In this document: positions 36,636-45,997 of the stretch, one piece after another
How the letters are laid out: the number at the start of each line of letters is the position of its first letter
Position numbering within the stretch: the stretch's first letter is position 1
Source: Methanoregula sp.
Lineage (GTDB): Archaea; Halobacteriota; Methanomicrobia; Methanomicrobiales; Methanospirillaceae
Direction of reading: 5' to 3'
Length of the DNA stretch: 64,000 nucleotides
Assembly: GCA_028679185.1 (NCBI GenBank)
Contig: JAJRBZ010000040.1
Location: 1 to 64,000 of the forward strand
Translations under genes and position numbers: made by a program
The notes under the pieces: generated by a model
What the model was told of the DNA's origin: nothing
The model's input: only the letters and a program-made list of their open reading frames with translations
Database searches by the model: none

Positions 36636-36962
36636 ATGAAAGAACGATCCCGCAACCCCGTGACAAAAAAGATTGCCCGGGAGCGTATTGAAATCCTGTT
36701 TGAACAGGCGCGTCTGGAATTTTGTGAACATCCAGAACGAAGCAACCGGTACATCGGGATTGCCCGCAGGATTGCGATGCGCCAGCGGATCCGGATCGAT
36801 CGGGAGTTCCGTCGTCAGTTCTGCCATCACTGCTATGCATTTCTTGTACCTGGAAAAAACATGCGGGTGCGGGTTTACCGGAGAAATGTGGTGGTCACCT
36901 GTTATTGCTGTAATAAAAAAACACGTTATAGTCTTGGGAGGTCTCATGTCCAATCAACCTGA
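36636..36962 (+). CDS. rnp4: Ribonuclease P protein component 4 (Rpp21/Rpr2)
   Basis: The 108-residue protein is one of the archaeal RNase P proteins that help the RNA remove tRNA 5' leaders. It has two N-terminal helices (IARERIEILFEQARLEFCEHPERSNRYI) and a zinc ribbon with CHHC and CYCC pairs (FCHHCYAFLVPG, then TCYCCNKKTRYSLG). The 3' end overlaps the CRM-domain gene by 17 bases. It opens the long plus-strand information-processing cluster. Confidence 0.93.
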   Translation: MKERSRNPVTKKIARERIEILFEQARLEFCEHPERSNRYIGIARRIAMRQRIRIDREFRRQFCHHCYAFLVPGKNMRVRVYRRNVVVTCYCCNKKTRYSLGRSHVQST

Positions 36963-37197
36963 CCGTTCAATGCAGAATCTCAAACCGACCGTTTGGATCG
37001 GTAAACAAGGCTGTACAAAAACCATGATCGACGAGATTGTGGAACAACTCAGGAAACGGAAGATCATCAAAGTAAAATGGCTCCAGAATATTCCGGTTGA
37101 TCCAGAAGGTGTTGCCTCACAGGCACGGGCGACACTCCTTGAAGTGCGGGGAAGGACGATGGTGCTTAAAGAAAAAAAGAAAATCCGTGAAAAATAA
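36946..37197 (+). CDS. YhbY/CRM-domain RNA-binding protein
   Basis: The 83-residue CRM domain (TVWIGKQGCTKTMIDEIVEQL, then KIIKVKWLQ) relates to bacterial YhbY, a ribosome-associated protein, with the GxxG-like loop GKQG. GGGAGG lies four bases before ATG 36946, which sits in the end of rnp4. Linkage to RNase P and ribosomal genes fits a role in pre-ribosome or tRNA maturation. The direct target is unknown. Confidence 0.85.
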   Translation: MSNQPDRSMQNLKPTVWIGKQGCTKTMIDEIVEQLRKRKIIKVKWLQNIPVDPEGVASQARATLLEVRGRTMVLKEKKKIREK

Positions 37198-37306
37198 CCT
37201 GTTTTTTCTTCTGGAACCGCGGAGTTCCGCTTCTCGAAATATATAAAAACCTTATCCGCAAATAAGTAAAGACTGTTATTGAATAATTCAACAGTGAGGT
37301 CTTTAG

Positions 37307-37909
37307 ATGACAACGGTATTCGATGCCTCGGCTGATCACCTTATCAGGAAGGTCGCAGAGGAGCTCAGGAAACACAAGGAAATCACTCCCCCACCTTGGG
37401 CTGCTTTTGCAAAGACCGGGGCACATAAGGAAATGCCGCCAGAAGATCCGGACTGGTGGTTTGTCCGGGCAGCGGCAGTGTTGAGACGCGTCTATGTCGA
37501 TGGCCCGTTGGGCGTCGAGAGGATGCGAAGTTTTTACGGTGGGAAAAAGAACCGCGGTTCGAAGCCCAATGCATTCAGGAAAGGAAGCGGGTCCATCCTG
37601 CGCAAATCCCTCCAGCAGCTGGAAGCCGCCGGGCTTATTGTCCATGACAAGACCGGCCGTAAAGTATCACCCGCAGGGATGGCATTTCTTGACAGCATGG
37701 CGCATGAAGTAAAGATCAACCCCCCGGCACCAGTGCCGCGGCGTGTAAAAGCATCAGCAGAACCTGAGCCTAAGAAGTCCGAATCCAAGAAGGAGAAGGG
37801 CGAAAAAGTTGCTGGTGCAAAGGGTGAAAAGACCGAAAAGACAGAAAAGAAACCGGCTGCAAAGAAATCTGAAGTCAAGAAGCCGGAAAAATCAGAAGTA
37901 CCCCAGTGA
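37307..37909 (+). CDS. rps19e: 30S ribosomal protein S19e with Lys/Glu-rich C-terminal tail
   Basis: The first ~140 residues are a standard archaeal S19e (TVFDASADHLIRKVAEELRKH, then RRVYVDGPLGVERMRSFYGG and RGSKPNAFRKGSGSILRKSL), a winged-helix-like protein needed for small-subunit maturation. The remaining ~60 residues are a charged tail of repeated KKSE, KKEKGEK and EKTEKK segments. Typical archaeal S19e is about 150 residues, so this 200-residue product carries a lineage-specific disordered extension. No stop or shift is involved, and the PDCD5 gene follows after 9 nt. Confidence 0.95.
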   Translation: MTTVFDASADHLIRKVAEELRKHKEITPPPWAAFAKTGAHKEMPPEDPDWWFVRAAAVLRRVYVDGPLGVERMRSFYGGKKNRGSKPNAFRKGSGSILRKSLQQLEAAGLIVHDKTGRKVSPAGMAFLDSMAHEVKINPPAPVPRRVKASAEPEPKKSESKKEKGEKVAGAKGEKTEKTEKKPAAKKSEVKKPEKSEVPQ

Positions 37910-37918
37910 GGCATCTTT

Positions 37919-38257
37919 ATGGGTGACGATGAGCTTAGTGAACTCCGAAGGCGCAGGATGGCTCAGCTGCAGCAGCAGGCAGGCGATCAACAGGCCATGC
38001 AGGCAGAACTCGAACGCCAGGAGCGTATTAAGTCTCAAATGCAGATGGTGCTTATGTCGATTCTTGAGCCCGATGCACGGGAACGCTTAAACACCATCAA
38101 GCTGACGAAACCGGATTTTGCCAGTGCTGTTGAACAGCAGCTTGTCCAGCTTGCCCAGAGCGGACGTCTCAAGAAAAAGATTACGGATTCGCAACTCAAG
38201 GAGCTGCTCAGGCAGCTTGCACCTAAGAAACGTGATTATTCAATCACGCGAAAATAA
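37919..38257 (+). CDS. DNA-binding PDCD5-family protein
   Basis: The 112-residue protein is the archaeal relative of human PDCD5: a helical bundle with a basic N-terminal arm (ELSELRRRRMAQLQQQ) and the core QMVLMSILEPDARERLNTIKL, ending SQLKELLRQLAPKKRDYSI. It binds DNA in vitro in relatives, and the cellular role is unclear. It shares its last base with the first base of the next ATG (38257), a coupled arrangement common in archaea next to S19e and L39e. Confidence 0.93.
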   Translation: MGDDELSELRRRRMAQLQQQAGDQQAMQAELERQERIKSQMQMVLMSILEPDARERLNTIKLTKPDFASAVEQQLVQLAQSGRLKKKITDSQLKELLRQLAPKKRDYSITRK

Positions 38258-38868
38258 TGAAGGCAGGAGTGCTTTACAGCGGCGGAAAGGACAGTTCCCT
38301 TGCAGCAATAATGCTGGGTACGTATTACGAGGTTGAACTCAACGTGTTTGTGTTCGATCCGTCCCGCCAGGTCCAATCGGTGGATGCTGCGGCACAAGCG
38401 CTGGGGTTTCCGTTAAAAAAAAGAGTGTTTAAACAAGGATTGCTTGATGAGATGGTGGATCTGGTGAAAGCGTGCGGGTATCCAAATGATGCGATAAACA
38501 GAACGCACCAGATCGCCGTTGAAACGCTTTCCTCGGAGTACCAGGTTGTCAGCGATGGTACGCGGTTTAATGACCGGGTGCCAATGCTTTCGCGAGCAGA
38601 GGTTCAGAGCTTCGGTAACCGGACCGGGTGCTCATATGTGCGACCCCTGCTCGGGTACGTCAAGCCTGAAGTTGACCGGCTGGTTGACCGGTTCCTTATC
38701 GTACAATATGGTGAGACGGGAACGATCAATAATGGTGATTACGAAACTGAGATCAGGGATGCAATTCTCGCCCGCGGTATCAATCCCGAATCCCTGTTTC
38801 CGTCACATCATGACCAGTCGCTTGTAGTGGGCATAAAAAAATACCAGTTATCAGGTGAAGGATTATGA
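38257..38868 (+). CDS. PP-loop ATP-pyrophosphatase family protein (alpha-hydrolase type)
   Basis: The 203-residue protein carries the PP-loop [12 protein letters not shown] (about 8-19) that binds ATP and adenylates a substrate, as in tRNA-modifying or amide-forming enzymes. A later segment [16 protein letters not shown] and [14 protein letters not shown] support the family. Conserved placement between PDCD5 and L39e in archaea suggests RNA modification or translation, but the substrate is not known. The stop overlaps the L39e start by 4 nt. Confidence 0.85.
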   Translation: MKAGVLYSGGKDSSLAAIMLGTYYEVELNVFVFDPSRQVQSVDAAAQALGFPLKKRVFKQGLLDEMVDLVKACGYPNDAINRTHQIAVETLSSEYQVVSDGTRFNDRVPMLSRAEVQSFGNRTGCSYVRPLLGYVKPEVDRLVDRFLIVQYGETGTINNGDYETEIRDAILARGINPESLFPSHHDQSLVVGIKKYQLSGEGL

Positions 38869-39017
38869 GTTTACTCAGTAAAGGAAGGAAGATTCGACTG
38901 GCAAAAGCATGCGACCAGAACCGTCGCGTGCCCCAGTGGGTAATTGTAAGGACAAAGCGCTCTGTGGTTGCGCACCCGAAACGGCGTAACTGGCGTAAGA
39001 GTACATTAAAGGTGTAG
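38865..39017 (+). CDS. rpl39e: 50S ribosomal protein L39e
   Basis: This 50-residue, strongly basic protein reads [20 protein letters not shown] and ends [14 protein letters not shown]. It lines the upper part of the peptide exit tunnel. ATG 38865 overlaps the previous stop as ATGA, so the two are translated together, and L31e begins 4 nt after its stop. It is easily missed because it is so short. Confidence 0.96.
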   Translation: MSLLSKGRKIRLAKACDQNRRVPQWVIVRTKRSVVAHPKRRNWRKSTLKV

Positions 39018-39021
39018 GATC

Positions 39022-39288
39022 ATGGCAGAAACGATGCAGGAACATGTTTATATAATTCCGCTCAGGGATGCACGCAGGATGCCACGCTGGAAGCGGAGCA
39101 ATGGTGCCATCAAGGACATCAGGAAGTACCTTGCAAAGCATATGAAGAGCGACGATGTGAAGCTCGATAAGAGTATAAATGAGAAGGTGTGGAGCAGGGG
39201 CAGCTCGAAACCCCCGTCAAAGATACGGGTTCGCGCCATGAAGATGGAGGACGGGCAGGTCCAGGCAGAACTTGCACCGGAATCGTAA
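39022..39288 (+). CDS. rpl31e: 50S ribosomal protein L31e
   Basis: The 88-residue protein ([20 protein letters not shown], then [21 protein letters not shown] and [15 protein letters not shown]) sits near the exit-tunnel rim of the large subunit. Its length and motifs match archaeal L31e. It is packed between L39e and eIF6 with only a 3-nt gap to the latter. Confidence 0.96.
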   Translation: MAETMQEHVYIIPLRDARRMPRWKRSNGAIKDIRKYLAKHMKSDDVKLDKSINEKVWSRGSSKPPSKIRVRAMKMEDGQVQAELAPES

Positions 39289-39291
39289 AGT

Positions 39292-39954
39292 ATGGAACGC
39301 ACGATCACGCTTGCCGGCGACCCAAATATCGGTGTTTTTTCCCGTATATTGGGAAATATAGCCATAATCCCTCCGGAATCTCCGGATGACTACAAAGAGG
39401 CACTTATCCGGGCTCTCAGTGTTGAACTTGTGGAAACGACGATCCAGGGAAGTGCTATTATCGGCTCGCTCATTGCCGGCAACAGCCGTGGGATTGTCAT
39501 GAGCGGGCTTGCAACTGATGATGAGATTGCAGTCCTGAAAAAGCACCGGAAGGTGATGCTGTTAAAGGAATCAATGAATGCAGCGGGTAATGTGATTCTG
39601 GCAAACGACACTTTTGCTGCAGTCCATGAGGATATGCCCTCGGAACTCGCTCACGAAATAGGGGAGTTTTTAGGTGTCGAGGTTATCCAGCTGACTCTTG
39701 GTGGCATAAAAACTGTCGGTATGGCCGGGGTCGCCACCAACAAGGGGATCATTGTTCACCCGCGGGCAACTGCCCACCAGATTGCCCGTCTTGAAGAAGC
39801 GGCAAAAATCCCAGTTGGTACAGGCACTATCAACATGGGCAGCGGACTTGTTGGTACGGGTCTTCTGGTAAACGAGACCGGTTACATTGCCGGTAGTGCA
39901 ACAAGCGGATTTGAACTGGGTCGGATAGAAGATATATTTGGATTTCTGGAGTGA
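39292..39954 (+). CDS. eif6: Translation initiation factor 6 (anti-association factor)
   Basis: The 220-residue protein forms the five-fold pentein ring that binds the 50S subunit and prevents early joining of the 30S. Repeats such as [27 protein letters not shown] and [15 protein letters not shown] are the family landmarks. It is placed between L31e and L18a, as in many archaea. Confidence 0.95.
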   Translation: MERTITLAGDPNIGVFSRILGNIAIIPPESPDDYKEALIRALSVELVETTIQGSAIIGSLIAGNSRGIVMSGLATDDEIAVLKKHRKVMLLKESMNAAGNVILANDTFAAVHEDMPSELAHEIGEFLGVEVIQLTLGGIKTVGMAGVATNKGIIVHPRATAHQIARLEEAAKIPVGTGTINMGSGLVGTGLLVNETGYIAGSATSGFELGRIEDIFGFLE

Positions 39955-39959
39955 GTATC

Positions 39960-40154
39960 ATGGAGAATCAGAAGTTTGAGGTTAAAGGTACCTTTTTAAT
40001 GGGTGATGACTGGATGCCATATACAAAAGTGATTGAGGCACCCAATGCAGCGCAGGCACAGGAGCGGACATTTGCCGTTATCGGCAGCAAACACAACCTG
40101 AAAAGACGGTATATTAAGATCGACGGGGTCACCCCTGTTAAAAAGAACGAGTAA
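39960..40154 (+). CDS. rpl18a: 50S ribosomal protein L18a
   Basis: The 64-residue protein (MENQKFEVKGTFLMGDDWMP, then ERTFAVIGSKHNLKRRYIKID) matches archaeal L18a (formerly LX). ATG 39960 is preferred because CTGGAGTG lies about eight bases upstream; a GTG at 39951 overlaps the eIF6 stop and would add three residues. It ends the ribosomal part of the cluster before the opposite-strand nitroreductase. Confidence 0.9.
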   Translation: MENQKFEVKGTFLMGDDWMPYTKVIEAPNAAQAQERTFAVIGSKHNLKRRYIKIDGVTPVKKNE

Positions 40155-40324
40155 ACTTTTTATTCATCCATGGTGGGAAACACCGTGAGATGGCGATTAT
40201 TCCTGTGGGTTTTTTACCTGACCTCTTTACCAAGGCGAAATCGGTAGTTCCCCTGTTCCAGGTCTACGGCACCGGGCAGGGCTGAAGGGGCCGGAGGGGA
40301 TATAGTATGTCGGAAATACCAATA

Positions 40325-41065
40325 TCAGTCGCTTTTCTTTCCCACAGTTGCACAGTACAGAACGAACTCTTCTTCTCCGTCAATACCCAGTGCATCTGCC
40401 ATCTGCTGGTCGTCAAATGCGCCGATTGCGCACGTGCCACAGCCGATCTGTTCTGCGGCAAGGTAGAGATTCTGGCAGACATGCCCGGCATCGAGATGCA
40501 CAAGCCGGTATGCCCGTTCGCTGTACCGCCATGCCATCCGGTAGATTATTGTAGACCAGATAAATGTGACTGCAGATGATCGCACGAAGGCCTGCCCCAC
40601 ACATGCGGCCATCACACGGGCTGTCATACCCGGTGTCATATCGACAGCAACAATCTGGTGGGAAAACGCGAGGTAGCGGTACAGCCCTGGTTTTATCCCC
40701 GCGACCCGGTTGATGAGCAGGTAGGTTTCAAATGCATGGCGTCCGCCGGCAGATGGGACGTTGCGGAGTGTATAGTACGGTGCCTTCACATTCACGATTC
40801 CCTGAGTACACCAGCACAGGTAAGCAAGTTCTTCGATCGTGAGCGGATCGCGTGCATAGTGACGAATTGAACGACGCTGTTCAATAGCACTTCGAAGGTT
40901 CAGGGGAAGAACCTTGATGTCCCGTGGTCCGGGAAGTGGAATTGTGCGGGTATCCTGCGGTGCGGATTTTTCCAGCGGCGGAGCAGGAAGCCCCTGTGTC
41001 TGGTCAGATGCAGAGAGGTTATCATAGCGGGTTTTTTCCATGAATGTGCGACCTGTTGGCAACAT
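40325..41065 (-). CDS. SagB/ThcOx-type nitroreductase-family dehydrogenase
   Basis: The 246-residue flavoenzyme has the nitroreductase fold with RRSIRHYARDPLTIEELAYLCW and the SagB-type core NVPSAGGRHAFETYLLINRV and LDAGHVCQNLYLAAEQIGCG. In biosynthetic clusters SagB oxidises azolines to azoles on peptides with FMN. Here no cyclodehydratase or precursor peptide is near, so the substrate is unknown. It is the only minus-strand gene inside the information-processing cluster. An alternative start is ATG 41041. Confidence 0.88.
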   Translation of the reverse strand: MLPTGRTFMEKTRYDNLSASDQTQGLPAPPLEKSAPQDTRTIPLPGPRDIKVLPLNLRSAIEQRRSIRHYARDPLTIEELAYLCWCTQGIVNVKAPYYTLRNVPSAGGRHAFETYLLINRVAGIKPGLYRYLAFSHQIVAVDMTPGMTARVMAACVGQAFVRSSAVTFIWSTIIYRMAWRYSERAYRLVHLDAGHVCQNLYLAAEQIGCGTCAIGAFDDQQMADALGIDGEEEFVLYCATVGKKSD

Positions 41066-41350
41066 AAATCAGTCATTGCCACTTCAAGGGAATAATAACC
41101 AACGGTGGTAGTTCTGGTTGCCCTGCTGGGCAGTTGTTTACCCTCTCATAAACATCGTGAGGATGAGGATGCATGACACGAGAACGGGGAGAAGTGATCG
41201 GGTCATATGTTTCTCACACGTGCCCGGTAAGTGCATCCGGAAGTTAAAAATTTCCCTCCAATATACCCGTAATGATGTATTTATGCTCATGAACGACATA
41301 CATATTCGGAGTAATGATTTCTGAATACAAAAAATTGAGGGTGGTGAATT

Positions 41351-41803
41351 TTGGCAGACTCGATTCAACAGATGGACCAGCGCGAACTGATGACGCTCCA
41401 GCATTACATGAAAGAATACGGGCAGCAGGCCGAGATTTTTGTTGGTCAGCTGGAACTTCTGGAAAACGGAAGAATGGAGGCACATGCAGCAATTGAAGCG
41501 CTGGAAGCAATGATTGTCGCAGAAGACGCGATTGTTCTTCACCAGATAGGTGGCGGGGCAAGTGTAAAGGCTAAGATTCTCGAACCCGATAAGGTTCTTT
41601 TGAGTATTGGAGCGGAAGTCGTCATCGAGCGATCGAATAAAGATGCCATCGAATTTTTAAAAGAACGGATTATAGAGATGGAAGCTTCGCAAAAGAAGGT
41701 ATCCGAAACTCTCGATCGCCTGCGTGGCCAGATGAACGAGATTAATAAAAGACTTGAGGCCGGGTACCAGCAATCAGTAGCAGCAGGACAGGAACAGGAG
41801 TAG
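41351..41803 (+). CDS. pfdA: Prefoldin subunit alpha
   Basis: The 150-residue coiled-coil/beta-hairpin protein is one of two prefoldin subunits that hold nascent proteins and hand them to the thermosome. It has an N-terminal coiled coil (about 8-50), the strand segment IGGGASVKAKILEPDKVLLSIGAEVVIE, and a C-terminal coil (about 95-145). The start is TTG 41351, supported by GAGGGTGGTGA just upstream; the first ATG is at 41372. It lies 16 nt upstream of ftsY, co-transcribed with the SRP genes. Confidence 0.92.
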   Translation: MADSIQQMDQRELMTLQHYMKEYGQQAEIFVGQLELLENGRMEAHAAIEALEAMIVAEDAIVLHQIGGGASVKAKILEPDKVLLSIGAEVVIERSNKDAIEFLKERIIEMEASQKKVSETLDRLRGQMNEINKRLEAGYQQSVAAGQEQE

Positions 41804-41819
41804 CGGGGCCTTTTTTCAC

Positions 41820-42869
41820 ATGTTTGGGGGTCTCAGAGAAAAGCTGCTGGTGGCAAGGAACCGGCTGGGAAGCAGTATTTATGGAGCTGCGGCAACCCAG
41901 TCCCCTCCTGAGTTGGGACTATCAACGGGTAAAACAGCTCCGGCACCTGAAACCAGTAAACCAATTTCCCCTTTGTCTCCCACATTTGTTGACAAGGTCA
42001 GGGTTTTAATCACCGACCGTGAACTGATCGTTTCTGAAAAAGATGTTTCAGATGCACTCTCTGAACTTGAGATGACACTTCTCGAAAGCGATGTAGCGAT
42101 GCCTGTCAGCGATGCGATTATTTCCCACGTAAAAATAAGCCTTGTCGGAAAACACCGGAAGATCGGTGATTCTGTTGATGCTCTTGTTGTCGGAGCTTTA
42201 AAAAGTGCATTACTGGATGTTCTCGGAAGTGGATTCAATCTCGCAGATTATGTGCGTACTCACAACCGTCCGGTAAAGATCCTGTTCACCGGAGTCAATG
42301 GAACGGGCAAGACAACGACCGTTGCAAAAATCGGAGCTTACTTAAAAAAAATGGGATTTACAGTTGTTATTGGTGCGGGAGACACGTACCGGGCCGGAGC
42401 GATTGAGCAGATTGGTGTGCACGCCGAACGGATCGGCATAAAAATAATCCAGCACCAGGAGGGTGCTGATCCTTCCGCGGTGCTCTTTGACGCAGTCCAG
42501 TATGCTGTTTCGCATAAAATCGATGTCGTACTTGCAGACACAGCCGGAAGATTCCATACGAAATCCAACCTGATGAGCCAGCTCGAAAAGATCAAACGCG
42601 TAATGAAACCTGATCTTGTCATATATATTGATGAAGCTGTTGCAGGTAATGATGCCGTTATAAGGGCAGCCGAATTCGAAAAAACTGTCGGGTCTGATGC
42701 GGTTATTCTGACAAAAGCGGATATGGATTCACGGGGAGGTGCTGCAATTTCGATCGCACATACTATAGGAAAGCCACTCATGTTCCTTGGCACTGGCCAG
42801 GGCTATGATGATATCATACCCTTTGAACCCGAACAGGTTGTAGAAGACCTTCTCGGAGGAGGCACCTGA
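41820..42869 (+). CDS. ftsY: Signal recognition particle receptor FtsY
   Basis: The 349-residue SRP GTPase docks SRP-ribosome complexes at the membrane translocon. After a short variable N-terminal region the NG domain carries [15 protein letters not shown] (about 158-172), [23 protein letters not shown] and [14 protein letters not shown]. No long acidic A domain is present, as is usual in archaea. Its stop shares one base with the SRP54 start, so receptor and SRP GTPase are coupled. Confidence 0.97.
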   Translation: MFGGLREKLLVARNRLGSSIYGAAATQSPPELGLSTGKTAPAPETSKPISPLSPTFVDKVRVLITDRELIVSEKDVSDALSELEMTLLESDVAMPVSDAIISHVKISLVGKHRKIGDSVDALVVGALKSALLDVLGSGFNLADYVRTHNRPVKILFTGVNGTGKTTTVAKIGAYLKKMGFTVVIGAGDTYRAGAIEQIGVHAERIGIKIIQHQEGADPSAVLFDAVQYAVSHKIDVVLADTAGRFHTKSNLMSQLEKIKRVMKPDLVIYIDEAVAGNDAVIRAAEFEKTVGSDAVILTKADMDSRGGAAISIAHTIGKPLMFLGTGQGYDDIIPFEPEQVVEDLLGGGT

Positions 42870-44191
42870 TGCTTGACAACCTTTCAACTTCACTGAAGGA
42901 TGCGTTAAAGAAACTTGCCGGAAAAACGGTGATTGATCGTGCGGCGGTTGATGAGCTGGTAAAAGATCTCCAGCGGGCGCTGATATCATCGGACGTTAAC
43001 GTGAAGCTGGTCATGGAACTGAGTAAAGCGATCCGCACACGTTCTCTTGACGAACAGCTACCAAAGGGTACCAATGTTCGTGAACATGTGCTTCGTATTG
43101 TCTATCAGGAGCTTGTCCGGCTCGTCTGGGCGTCTACCGATGTAAAACTTGAGCCCCAGACAATCCTGATGGCAGGGTTGCAGGGGAGTGGGAAGACCAC
43201 TACAACTGCAAAACTCGCCCGCTACTTCCAGAAGAAGGGTATGAAAGCCGGGGTAATCTGTGCGGATACATTCCGTCCGGGAGCGTATGACCAGATTTCG
43301 ACCCTCTGCGCAAAGATTAATGTACCCTGTTTTGGCAATCCGCTGGAAAAAGATGCTAATAAAATCACCCGCGAAGGGCTTGAGCATCTGAAAGATCTCG
43401 AACTTATTATCGTCGATACTCAGGGAAGGCACGCACTTGAAGCAGACCTCATCAGGGAAATCATCGAGCTCAATATTCTCACAAAAGCAACCCACCGCTG
43501 GCTTGTCATCGACGCAGCGCTTGGACAGCAGGCAAGTGAACAGGCCAGGCGTTTCCATGAGGCGATTGATATTGACGGTGTTATTATCACCAAGATGGAC
43601 GGTACTGCAAAAGGCGGGGGTGCCCTCTCTGCTGTTGCGGAGACCCGGAGTGGTATCGTTTTCATCGGAAGCGGAGAAACGATCGAAGACCTCGAGCGAT
43701 TCAATTCTGACGGTTTCATCTCCCGCCTCCTGGGAATGGGTGACTTAAAAGCGCTGGTAGAACGGGCAGAAGAAGCCATCAAAGCAGATGATGTTGATGT
43801 CAATGCAATGATGAAAGGGAAATTCACACTCCGTGATATGTATAAACAGCTCGAGGCACTCAATAAGATGGGCCCTCTCAAGCAGATCATGGGAATGCTG
43901 CCGATGGGCAATATGGAGCTCCCTGAAGGTGTTTATGATGTAACGAGCACCAAGATGGTGCGGTACCGCATCATCATGGACTCGATGACCCCCGGGGAAC
44001 TTGATGATCCTTCACTGATCACCAGTTCCCGCCTGCAGCGGATTGCCCGTGGTGCCGGTGCTACACCAGATGAGGTGCGGGAACTCCTCAAGTACTTCAA
44101 AATGATGCAGCGTACCTTGAAAGGGTTACGGGGCGGTGGCGGAAAATTCAACATGCAGCGCTTAATGAAACGCTTCTCCGGAATGCAGTGA
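42869..44191 (+). CDS. ffh: Signal recognition particle protein SRP54
   Basis: The 440-residue protein recognises signal sequences as they leave the ribosome. The NG domain has [18 protein letters not shown] (about 104-121), [22 protein letters not shown] and [15 protein letters not shown] methionine-rich M domain at about 320-440 ends [15 protein letters not shown]. The variant DTQGR (usual DTAGR) in the G3 motif is shared by some archaeal SRP54 proteins. It begins in the last base of ftsY and is followed by trmY after one base. Confidence 0.97.
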   Translation: MLDNLSTSLKDALKKLAGKTVIDRAAVDELVKDLQRALISSDVNVKLVMELSKAIRTRSLDEQLPKGTNVREHVLRIVYQELVRLVWASTDVKLEPQTILMAGLQGSGKTTTTAKLARYFQKKGMKAGVICADTFRPGAYDQISTLCAKINVPCFGNPLEKDANKITREGLEHLKDLELIIVDTQGRHALEADLIREIIELNILTKATHRWLVIDAALGQQASEQARRFHEAIDIDGVIITKMDGTAKGGGALSAVAETRSGIVFIGSGETIEDLERFNSDGFISRLLGMGDLKALVERAEEAIKADDVDVNAMMKGKFTLRDMYKQLEALNKMGPLKQIMGMLPMGNMELPEGVYDVTSTKMVRYRIIMDSMTPGELDDPSLITSSRLQRIARGAGATPDEVRELLKYFKMMQRTLKGLRGGGGKFNMQRLMKRFSGMQ

Positions 44192-44192
44192 G

Positions 44193-44771
44193 ATGACCTC
44201 ATTTGCCATTATCGGGCACCTTGCCCGGACTGAAGGGGATTTTTCCCTTAATGACCTGCCGGGCAGTGGCGGGCGCATGGATGTACTCTGCCGGTGCGTA
44301 AATGCCGCACTCTTCCTTTCGCATGATCTGCGAAGGGATACGGATTGTTATCTCATCATGTGCGGGAAACCTGCATCACCAAAAACAGTCAGGTTTTCCG
44401 GAAATGCCATCCGCTTACTCTCTCCTGATGAACGGAGTGCAGGAGCACTGATTAAAAAGGCCCTCACCATCCCTGCCGGAAGCGAGTTTCGCGATGCAGC
44501 AAAGGGAGTGTCTGTGCGGAAAGGTGGCCTTGAACGGTTTATTGCTGATCATACTTTTGGTGTTCTCGACGAGAAGGGAAGCGATATCAGATCTGCAGAA
44601 ACTCTTCCAGCCGCATTTATTCTATCCGATCATCTGAATTTCAATGAGGACGAGGAATTGCTCATGAAGCAAAGTCCGCGGTATTCAGTAGGGCCAGCAT
44701 GCCTTCATGCTGATCATACAATAACGGTTTTGCACAACGAACTGGACAGGAGGAGATGCGGATGGAAATAA
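44193..44771 (+). CDS. trmY: tRNA (pseudouridine54-N1)-methyltransferase TrmY
   Basis: This SPOUT methyltransferase turns pseudouridine-54 of archaeal tRNA into N1-methylpseudouridine, using SAM. The 192-residue protein begins with FAIIGHLARTEGDFSLNDLPGSGGRMDVLCR and has the knot-forming C-terminal YSVGPACLHADHTITVLHNELD. Its 3' end overlaps the start of pus10, which makes the pseudouridine that TrmY acts on. Two successive enzymes of one modification are therefore translationally linked. Confidence 0.93.
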   Translation: MTSFAIIGHLARTEGDFSLNDLPGSGGRMDVLCRCVNAALFLSHDLRRDTDCYLIMCGKPASPKTVRFSGNAIRLLSPDERSAGALIKKALTIPAGSEFRDAAKGVSVRKGGLERFIADHTFGVLDEKGSDIRSAETLPAAFILSDHLNFNEDEELLMKQSPRYSVGPACLHADHTITVLHNELDRRRCGWK

Positions 44772-45994
44772 ATGAAACGGTAAAATCAATTCTTTTGTAC
44801 GGGGAGTGTTGCGACCATTGCCTCGGACGATTCTTCGGCAAACGCTCATTTGGCCTATCCAATGATGAACGCGGGCGAGGACTTAAGATAGCCCTGGCTA
44901 TTAGTGAAAACCTGCCGTATTCAAAATTTTCCGGAACCTGCTGGATCTGCAGCAATTTCTTTGATGCGGTTCCGGAATGGGCAGAACGTGTTGCAAGAAC
45001 AGTTCAGGATATTGAGTTCTCTACCTTTCTAATTGGATGCAGAGTACCTCCTCTCATTGCTGAAAATGAGGAGATGGTCTGGAGTGATCTTTCGCTTTCC
45101 GAACCGGAACCCTTCAAGTCTGAGGTGAACCGTGAAGTTGGAAAAGCAGTATCTGCTCTAACCGGGAAGATCGCAGACTTTAAAAAACCCGATATTGTCA
45201 TTATTCTCGATCCCTCTTCGGGTTCTGTCGATGTGCAGATAAATTCTATCTTCTTTTACGGCAGGTACCATAAATATGAACGAGGCATCCCCCAGACACA
45301 CTGGAACTGCCGACTGTGCAAGGGTGCAGGTTGTGAGAAATGCAATTTTACCGGTGCTCAATACCTTGACTCGGTAGAGGAGCTTATCGGGAGACCGGTT
45401 ATTACCGCTTTCAATGCAAAAAATGCGGTTCTTCATGGTGCGGGAAGGGAGGATATAGATGCACGGATGATTGGCACGGGCAGACCCTTCATCCTTGAAG
45501 TGGTCGAACCCAGGAAACGCTCTCTTGACCTTGCCATGCTCGAACAGGATATAAACCGGACTGCAGAAGGGCGAGTTTCTGTGGCGATTACGCGATGGAG
45601 TGACCGTGCAGAAGTGGAAACCCTTAAATCAAACAAAGCGCATAAAAAATACAGGATCCTGGTTGGGGTTGATGGTGCATTAACAGCGGATGAGTTCGCT
45701 AATGCCTTAAAAACCTTACAGGGCGCCATAATACACCAGCGCACACCCGAGAGGGTCGCTCATCGCAGAGCGGACAAAATCCGGGAGCGAAAAGTCCTCG
45801 ATATAGACTATGCCGGGGAAGAAGACGGAAAATTTGTTGTCGAGATTCTTGGCGAAGCTGGTCTCTATATCAAAGAACTCATATCCGGGGACGGGGGGAG
45901 AACCCGTCCAAGTCTGGCTGAGATCCTGAACAGATCGGTGAATGTGTTCAGCCTTGACGTCGTGCAGGTAGAAGGAATAAAGGAGGGAGATTAG
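44762..45994 (+). CDS. pus10: tRNA pseudouridine synthase Pus10
   Basis: The 410-residue enzyme forms pseudouridine at positions 54 and 55 of archaeal tRNA. A Cys-rich N-terminal zinc part (CCDHCLGRFFGKR and CRLCKGAGCEKC) and THUMP-like region lead to the catalytic core, where the Asp lies in GREDIDARMIGTGRPFILEV. ATG 44762 is chosen because GGAGGAG lies about seven bases upstream; ATG 44756 is too close to that site. It overlaps trmY by 10 nt and precedes L21e. Confidence 0.95.
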   Translation: MEINETVKSILLYGECCDHCLGRFFGKRSFGLSNDERGRGLKIALAISENLPYSKFSGTCWICSNFFDAVPEWAERVARTVQDIEFSTFLIGCRVPPLIAENEEMVWSDLSLSEPEPFKSEVNREVGKAVSALTGKIADFKKPDIVIILDPSSGSVDVQINSIFFYGRYHKYERGIPQTHWNCRLCKGAGCEKCNFTGAQYLDSVEELIGRPVITAFNAKNAVLHGAGREDIDARMIGTGRPFILEVVEPRKRSLDLAMLEQDINRTAEGRVSVAITRWSDRAEVETLKSNKAHKKYRILVGVDGALTADEFANALKTLQGAIIHQRTPERVAHRRADKIRERKVLDIDYAGEEDGKFVVEILGEAGLYIKELISGDGGRTRPSLAEILNRSVNVFSLDVVQVEGIKEGD

Positions 45995-45997
45995 ATA

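Noticed and set aside
40190-40285. 31-residue ORF between L18a and the SagB gene
   Set aside because: It has no clear ribosome site and no recognised family, and is too short to support.
41138-41542. Minus-strand ORF opposite the start of pfdA
   Set aside because: It lies antisense to prefoldin alpha and has cysteine/histidine-rich shadow composition.
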